This document shows positions 58,787 through 64,000 of a DNA stretch of 64,000 bases, in pieces. The stretch is taken from positions 2,790,001-2,854,000 of the forward strand of contig NC_009831.1 in the NCBI RefSeq assembly GCF_000018025.1, written 5' to 3'. The notes under the pieces were generated by a model, which was not told the DNA's origin, did not search any database, and saw nothing but the letters and a program-made list of their open reading frames with translations. Position 1 is the stretch's first letter. Each line of letters starts with the position of its first letter. A program made the position numbers and the translations under genes. Origin of the DNA: Shewanella sediminis HAW-EB3. Lineage in GTDB: Bacteria; Pseudomonadota; Gammaproteobacteria; Enterobacterales; Shewanellaceae.

Positions 58787-60820
58787 TTACAAACTGACGC
58801 TGAATGGCTTATCACCCGCCCAGTAAATGGTTTGAACCTTGCCCTCAGCCGTTGTAATTCTGACTTCAAAGTCAGTCGTTTTTCGCTCGACACAGACATT
58901 GAAGTCATTAGCGAATGCACGAATATGGTTGAGGCACATCACATTCCAGGTGGTTGGCAGATAAGGCGCTAAGTTAAAACGCTTGAATCCCGTCGGCTCG
59001 ATACCAAATACCCCTTCGGTAACGACACGTGCATAGAGCGCGCTCTCGGCCGATAGGTGCCTCTGGCTCCCCTCCGGCCAAGCCTCTACCGCATAGGGAA
59101 CATGCTCACCCAGAAGGCGCTTGCGGGAATAGTATTTGAAGTAACGCATCGCGGTATCAGTCTCAGCAGCACTGAATATTCCTCTGAATGCGTAGAGGGT
59201 CGCCCTGTCCCAAAATGTTTCATTGCCCGCCTCACTGTAGATGCCATCAGCGCTCCATAGCAGAGGCGATAACAAGGCATCTAAGGTCCCCTGCTTACGA
59301 TCGAATATCCCCATGGTCAACGGCAGCGCGATCCAGGCCCTTAACTTGTCGTTTCCTTCATAGTAGCGATAGGTGTCGTAACCCTGAACCTTAGCGCCGA
59401 AATAACTCTCGATAGAGTGAAGTAATTTCTCAGCCTGCTTTTGATATCTTCGGGCAACCGCTTCCCGTCCCAGCTCTTGGTTAAGGTGAACCGAGGAGAT
59501 AAGCGCACCATAGGTCAGCATATTTGTACTCAAATTAAACTCACCGGCCGGGAAACGCCCCTCAAGCTCATCGCTATCGGATGCGATAATGCCAAGCTCG
59601 GACATTTTTGTGAAGCTAAAGTCGAGACACCAATCGATTAGGGGCAGTAACTGCTTGGCCTGATCCCTGTCACCGTAAGCCAGCGCAAATCGGCTCGCAC
59701 CGTAGGCGATCATTGCGCAATCTCCCCTGTCACCAGCGCCATTCCATATGTCATCCCCCTCGGCAATAATTGATGATGGAATTGGATTAAAGTCATCGTT
59801 CATATAACGGGCGAAATGCCGGAAACTGTTAATGGCCGATTCGTTACCGGTTTTATTGCCGAGAAAAGGAAAGAAAGGATCGATATATTCGGCCTGGTCG
59901 TTGGCCCAGATGGCGGCATAATAACGTCCCCCACCCGGCGCATGCATAAGACCACCTTTGGTACGAAAGATACTCTCGGCCGAACGTAACTTAGCAAAGT
60001 CAAACATCTTATTTAATACAGGATCCGGGGTTTCCAGCTGCAGATCATTTTTCAAACTGCTGACATAGGCTTGTCGAGCTACAAGTTCGTCAGAAGAGTT
60101 ATAGCCTGCTTGCTGACCCTGTTTCGTCGCCTTAAATTGAACGAAACTGGTTACCGACTCCCCGACGGCGAGTTTAAACATACCTGTTCTGTCGTTACGG
60201 GCAGTAATGATATATGCACCGTAAACACCCTCTTTTTCCGGTGTTTTCACCCTATAGTCTAATGCTGAAATACCTACATAAACCTGTTCAGTGCCCATGT
60301 TTGTAATAGTGAATCGCTCCACTATGATCGGCGCAGTCGGACTGGGCGCAAGTGTTCGCGACAGCCTCACATTGTCATCGATCTTGCTCGTAATGGTTAG
60401 CACACCATCAAATTGAATACCTCTCACTCGTTCCTGATTGGTGGCCTTTCCATTAACCGTTATCATAGGCGAAACGGAAAGCGGAAAATCATGAATTAAA
60501 CTGGCATGGGTATCATTGGGGATAGTGCGCAGCATTGGCCAAACAATTTTGCGTTGAAGTGACAGGTTTTCCTTCTCATCACTGCCATAATAGATAATGC
60601 CTGAGACCTGTTCACCACTGAATTCCAGATGATCTTCATGTTGGTCCTTCACCCGCCACGCGATACCGGTATCGGACAGAGTCCAGCGATCGGTTAACGT
60701 ATTAGCCAGGCTGTCGACCGAAGCAGTTAGCTTTACCGCCGTTTCAGCGTTCGCTGTTTGAGTGGATAATGGTATCAAAGGGACAAACAGACAAGATGCA
60801 AGCAAGAGTGGTAGGCGCAT
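58787..60820 (-). CDS. Secreted six-hairpin glycosidase-like protein, substrate unknown
   Basis: The protein has 677 residues. A signal peptide ends at the ANA/ET site near residue 25. An N-terminal beta-rich domain (about 26-260) is followed by an (alpha/alpha)6-barrel-like domain (about 265-600) with conserved acidic segments (WANDQAEYIDPFF, NGAGDRGDCAM, SEAGNETFWDRA) and a C-terminal beta-sheet domain. This arrangement is that of GH78, GH65 or GH95-like glycosidases; I cannot name the family. Its neighbour is a MelR-like regulator whose 3' end is 259 bp away on the same strand. Periplasmic or secreted location is inferred from the signal peptide. Confidence 0.7.
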   Translation of the reverse strand: MRLPLLLASCLFVPLIPLSTQTANAETAVKLTASVDSLANTLTDRWTLSDTGIAWRVKDQHEDHLEFSGEQVSGIIYYGSDEKENLSLQRKIVWPMLRTIPNDTHASLIHDFPLSVSPMITVNGKATNQERVRGIQFDGVLTITSKIDDNVRLSRTLAPSPTAPIIVERFTITNMGTEQVYVGISALDYRVKTPEKEGVYGAYIITARNDRTGMFKLAVGESVTSFVQFKATKQGQQAGYNSSDELVARQAYVSSLKNDLQLETPDPVLNKMFDFAKLRSAESIFRTKGGLMHAPGGGRYYAAIWANDQAEYIDPFFPFLGNKTGNESAINSFRHFARYMNDDFNPIPSSIIAEGDDIWNGAGDRGDCAMIAYGASRFALAYGDRDQAKQLLPLIDWCLDFSFTKMSELGIIASDSDELEGRFPAGEFNLSTNMLTYGALISSVHLNQELGREAVARRYQKQAEKLLHSIESYFGAKVQGYDTYRYYEGNDKLRAWIALPLTMGIFDRKQGTLDALLSPLLWSADGIYSEAGNETFWDRATLYAFRGIFSAAETDTAMRYFKYYSRKRLLGEHVPYAVEAWPEGSQRHLSAESALYARVVTEGVFGIEPTGFKRFNLAPYLPTTWNVMCLNHIRAFANDFNVCVERKTTDFEVRITTAEGKVQTIYWAGDKPFSVSL

Positions 60821-61079
60821 ATGAGTTTCTCTGGTAGTAGTAGTAGCTTCAAGATTTAGTTCTCGATGACAATAACCAAAATCTTATGGCGTTCGACTCA
60901 GAGTGAATGTGATTGTAAGTATCGAATCGAGATAACCATAATGTTTCGATAGCCATTCAAGCATGATTTACTCAATCTAACGTACTGATAAAGAACTAAC
61001 TATTCCTGAAAAATAACCCGCTAAAATTCATTACGAAACTCACGACCAAAGTTAATCGTAAACGCCTGAACATATACTG

Positions 61080-61955
61080 CTACAAGACGCACCGCCTGAA
61101 CTCTAAAGGTGACATATTATATTCACGCTGAAAAATATCATAAAATCGGCTCACGGAACCAAAACCGGCCTCTAAAGCGATGTTTAATACAGGATTCTCG
61201 GTGTCGACTAACAGTGCCTGAGCATGTTGCAAACGCAGCTGATTTATATATTGTTTAATTGAAACCCTCATGACACGATTAAACAACTTCATCGCATAGT
61301 TTTTATGTAACCCCGTGGAGTTAGCAACATCGGCAATAGTGATCTTCTGATCATAATTGTCAGCTATATAACGCAGCATGGCTTGGATATGGGTCAATCC
61401 GCTCAAGGTAGGCGCGTTATTATCATTACACGCTTTATTTGCCAGATCATAGGTGCTGTAGTTCTCCAGCGACATACGCCGGATCCGACCACGAATTTCA
61501 TTGATAACCTGTACCGTCATCATGTGATTATTTTTCAACAGATCCTTTTCCCAGATCTGAGTGATCTGTTCATCACAGGCATACAAACTATCGGAAACTA
61601 ATACCTCACCATGCAAAAGCTGACTGACAAACTCATTGGGAAGCTTCCATGTTAAAAATGCCTGCAAGGGAACATAGACATTAACCAGATCGCCCTCGCC
61701 GTATGTCGCGGTCATCTGGTGTGGAAAGGAGGCCCAAAACAGCAACATACGTCCTTCTGGCACACTTATCTTCTTACCGTTAATCAGATAATCTGCTGAG
61801 CAGTTAAATAGATAGTTAATCTCTATATGTCCGTGCCAATGGCTATGGGGCATCACCTTGGGTTGAAGCCTTCTGAAGCCAAACTTATGTTCCATCCCCT
61901 GGGTTTCGAGAGGACTACTGTCGCTGAAGGCAATTTTTTGAACCCAATCCAACAT
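61080..61955 (-). CDS. AraC-family transcriptional regulator, MelR-like
   Basis: The protein has 291 residues. The N-terminal cupin-like sensor (about 1-170) contains MPHSHWHGHIEINYLF and FWASFPHQMTA, which closely match E. coli MelR, the melibiose activator. The C-terminal domain (about 190-291) has two helix-turn-helix motifs, ITIADVANSTGLHKNYAM and LNIALEAGFGSVSRFYDIF. It lies upstream of the secreted glycosidase on the same strand, so it probably controls that gene. The inducer is unknown; no MelA or MelB is nearby. It is divergent from yfbR. Confidence 0.88.
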   Translation of the reverse strand: MLDWVQKIAFSDSSPLETQGMEHKFGFRRLQPKVMPHSHWHGHIEINYLFNCSADYLINGKKISVPEGRMLLFWASFPHQMTATYGEGDLVNVYVPLQAFLTWKLPNEFVSQLLHGEVLVSDSLYACDEQITQIWEKDLLKNNHMMTVQVINEIRGRIRRMSLENYSTYDLANKACNDNNAPTLSGLTHIQAMLRYIADNYDQKITIADVANSTGLHKNYAMKLFNRVMRVSIKQYINQLRLQHAQALLVDTENPVLNIALEAGFGSVSRFYDIFQREYNMSPLEFRRCVL

Positions 61956-62144
61956 GGCCGTAATCCACCTAAATATTAAAAGTTAACTTGTAAGCTAGGT
62001 TATCTATTAGATCTGAAGAAACCAAGAGATATTAATTCACAATGAAAAGGAGAATTCATAGCAAAGCAACATTTATTTGCCTCTATCTTGAAGCCTTGTG
62101 CTAATGTAACTTGATGTAGTCATTGTATTAAGTAGCAAAATAGC

Positions 62145-62732
62145 ATGAGTCACTTATTCGCCCATCTCGCTCGCATGAAATTAATTCAACGCTGGCCATT
62201 AATGTACAATGTTAGAAGTGAAAATGTGCAGGAACACTCCTTGCAAGTGGCTATGGTTGCACATGCCCTGGCCATCATTAGCAATCAAAAATTTGGAACG
62301 CAACTGAGTCCGGATAGAGCCGCTACCGTCGCTATCTTTCACGACGCCAGTGAGATCTTGACAGGTGATCTCCCTACCCCGGTTAAATATTTCAATAAAG
62401 AGATAGAGGCCGAGTATAAAAAAATCGAGGCCATCGCAGAACACAGACTGTTAGAGATGGTGCCTGAGGAGTTTAAAAGTGATTACCAGTCGCTGTTATC
62501 CAGTGAGTATGCCGACAGTGAATATAAACAGCTGGTTAAATCCGCCGATACCCTTTGTGCATTCCTTAAATGTTTAGAAGAGCATAGGGCCGGGAATAAT
62601 GAATTTAATACTGCCAGGAAACGACTCGAGCAGTCGTTAGAGCAAGATCCGAACCCGGCAGTTAAATATTTCATCGACTGCTTTATTCCCAGCTTTAAAC
62701 TAAACCTGGATGACATTAACAGATTACTTTAA
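62145..62732 (+). CDS. yfbR: 5'-deoxynucleotidase YfbR
   Basis: YfbR is an HD-domain phosphatase acting on deoxyribonucleoside 5'-monophosphates. The protein has 195 residues, close to E. coli (199). Metal ligands are His31 (ENVQEHSLQ), the HD pair His66-Asp67 (AIFHDASE) and an Asp near 135 ([10 protein letters not shown]), matching E. coli His33, His68, Asp69 and Asp137. The dGTPase gene follows after 21 bp, suggesting one transcript. Confidence 0.95.
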   Translation: MSHLFAHLARMKLIQRWPLMYNVRSENVQEHSLQVAMVAHALAIISNQKFGTQLSPDRAATVAIFHDASEILTGDLPTPVKYFNKEIEAEYKKIEAIAEHRLLEMVPEEFKSDYQSLLSSEYADSEYKQLVKSADTLCAFLKCLEEHRAGNNEFNTARKRLEQSLEQDPNPAVKYFIDCFIPSFKLNLDDINRLL

Positions 62733-62753
62733 CTCGCAAAAATAAGGTTACCG

Positions 62754-64000
62754 ATGACAGAGTCTCTATGGCACGAAAGGCGTCTGACGGAAGAGAAGAA
62801 AAGGCGCAACGATCATCGCAGTCCCTATCAAAGGGATCGAGCGCGGATCCTTCACTCCGCGGCATTCAGACGTTTGCAGGCTAAGACACAAGTGCTCGGT
62901 GTAGGCATGAACGATTTCTACCGCACCCGACTCACTCACTCATTAGAGGTGTCTCAAATAGGAACCGGCATTCGCGCTCAGCTAAAACAAAAACGGCCGG
63001 AATTTGATCACCTGTTTGATTCAATGAGTTTAATTGAATCTCTCTGCCTCGCTCACGATATCGGACACCCGCCATTTGGCCATGGCGGAGAGGTGGCACT
63101 CAACTATATGATGCGCGATCACGGCGGCTTCGAAGGAAATGGTCAAACATTCAGAATACTCACAGGACTGGAACCCTATACCGAATACTATGGCATGAAC
63201 CTGTGCAGGCGTACCCTGTTGGGGATCTTAAAATACCCGGCTCCTTACTCATCGTTATACCGCGCTTCCGGTAACAAGCCAGTTAACAACATCAGACAAC
63301 TTAAGCCTTCACAGTGGACGCCGGTTAAGGGAATTTTCGATGATGACAGTGGGATTTTAGATTGGGTGCTCGAGCCGTTAAACGGATCGGACCGGGAAAG
63401 ATTTTTATCCCACCGTGATCTCGGTGCCAATAAGCACCTGCGTACGCAATTTAAATCATTAGATTGCTCTGTAATGGAGCTTGCCGATGACATCGCTTAT
63501 GCCGTACATGATCTCGAAGATGCTATTGTCATGGGCATTGTCACACCATCTCAATGGCAGCAGGATGTGGCGTCGAAACTCACGTTGAGTCATGATGCAT
63601 GGATTAAAGAGGAGTTTACCAACATAGGGCAGAATCTGTTCTCTCATCAACACCATCTCAGAAAAGATGCTATCGGCACTTTGGTCAATGGATTTGTTAC
63701 CGCCATCGATATCGTTGAAGACAGAGCCTTTACCGACCCCCTTTTACGTTTCAATGCGGGCCTCGATACCAGTTTCTCGGAAGCCTTAGAGGTGTTGAAG
63801 CAGTTTGTCTATAAATATGTGATCAGAAAGCCTGAGATCCAGATGCTCGAATACAAGGGACAACAGATTGTGATGGAGCTGTTTGAGGCATTTGAGTCAG
63901 ATCCGGAGCGATTACTGCCAACCCATACTCAGGAGCGCTGGCGGGAGAGTCACACCAAAGGGCTAAACAGCCATCGAGTTATCGCCGATTACATCTCTGG
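62754..64000 (+). CDS. dgt: HD-domain dGTP triphosphohydrolase (3' end outside window)
   Basis: The first 415 codons are present; the frame is open to position 64000. The HD-type site is seen in [14 protein letters not shown] and [15 protein letters not shown], and a later Asp in [16 protein letters not shown]; these are the metal ligands of dGTPases, which split dNTPs into nucleosides and triphosphate. The start is ATG after AAGGTTACCG. It is close in character to Shewanella dGTPases reported as anti-phage enzymes and co-directional with yfbR. Length of the full protein is unknown here. Confidence 0.9.
   Translation, partial: MTESLWHERRLTEEKKRRNDHRSPYQRDRARILHSAAFRRLQAKTQVLGVGMNDFYRTRLTHSLEVSQIGTGIRAQLKQKRPEFDHLFDSMSLIESLCLAHDIGHPPFGHGGEVALNYMMRDHGGFEGNGQTFRILTGLEPYTEYYGMNLCRRTLLGILKYPAPYSSLYRASGNKPVNNIRQLKPSQWTPVKGIFDDDSGILDWVLEPLNGSDRERFLSHRDLGANKHLRTQFKSLDCSVMELADDIAYAVHDLEDAIVMGIVTPSQWQQDVASKLTLSHDAWIKEEFTNIGQNLFSHQHHLRKDAIGTLVNGFVTAIDIVEDRAFTDPLLRFNAGLDTSFSEALEVLKQFVYKYVIRKPEIQMLEYKGQQIVMELFEAFESDPERLLPTHTQERWRESHTKGLNSHRVIADYIS

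Overview
This 64 kb window is chromosomal DNA of a marine gammaproteobacterium, most probably a Shewanella. The evidence is gene order and protein similarity judged by eye: gyrA / ubiG-gph / nrdA-nrdB-ferredoxin, sppA-ansA, seqA-pgm opposite ybfF-DUF2788-ybfE-fldA, and earP-efp with Arg32 in EF-P. Intergenic palindromes and a MITE-like element also fit. No database search was possible, so the species is not assigned.

Layout. 1-7568: 5' part of gyrA (minus), ubiG with a HAD phosphatase, then class Ia ribonucleotide reductase with its ferredoxin, preceded by an NrdR box and a DnaA box. 7887-14824: a chemotaxis receptor, FadH, SppA and cytoplasmic asparaginase. 14996-24548: yeaC, a zinc-ribbon membrane protein, an M14 carboxypeptidase, an orphan OmpR-type regulator, a DUF885 lipoprotein, an unusual RecQ-family helicase, an EEP-family protein and cardiolipin synthase. 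24690-33088: tRNA-Ser(GGA), then a more accessory stretch with a cNMP/CBS/nucleotidyltransferase protein, its DnaQ-type exonuclease partner, a BCCT transporter, a divergent NAD-synthase-like protein and a NIT-domain receptor. 33258-48524: nadA, the branched-chain keto acid dehydrogenase genes bkdA1-bkdA2-bkdB (no E3), astE, msrA, a MITE-like element, pgm-seqA, the ybfF-to-fldA operon, earP-efp and alaA. 48552-61955: a minus-strand accessory block with galT, an 8.4 kb gene for a 2812-residue RTX/VCBS adhesin, a secreted six-hairpin glycosidase and a MelR-like AraC regulator. 62145-64000: yfbR and the start of an HD-domain dGTPase.

Most interesting points. The adhesin has a LapA-type N-terminal retention module with a TAAG site at residues 104-107, two arrays of near-identical repeats (4 x 101 and 5 x 108 residues), a VWA domain and C-terminal RTX repeats. 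The block that contains it separates alaA from yfbR, which are neighbours in E. coli, so it looks like an insertion. yfbR is followed by a dGTPase resembling those reported as anti-phage enzymes. Less well understood are the CBS/nucleotidyltransferase plus exonuclease pair beside tRNA-Ser, the NadE-like protein with an insert, and the RecQ paralogue with a rearranged C-terminus.
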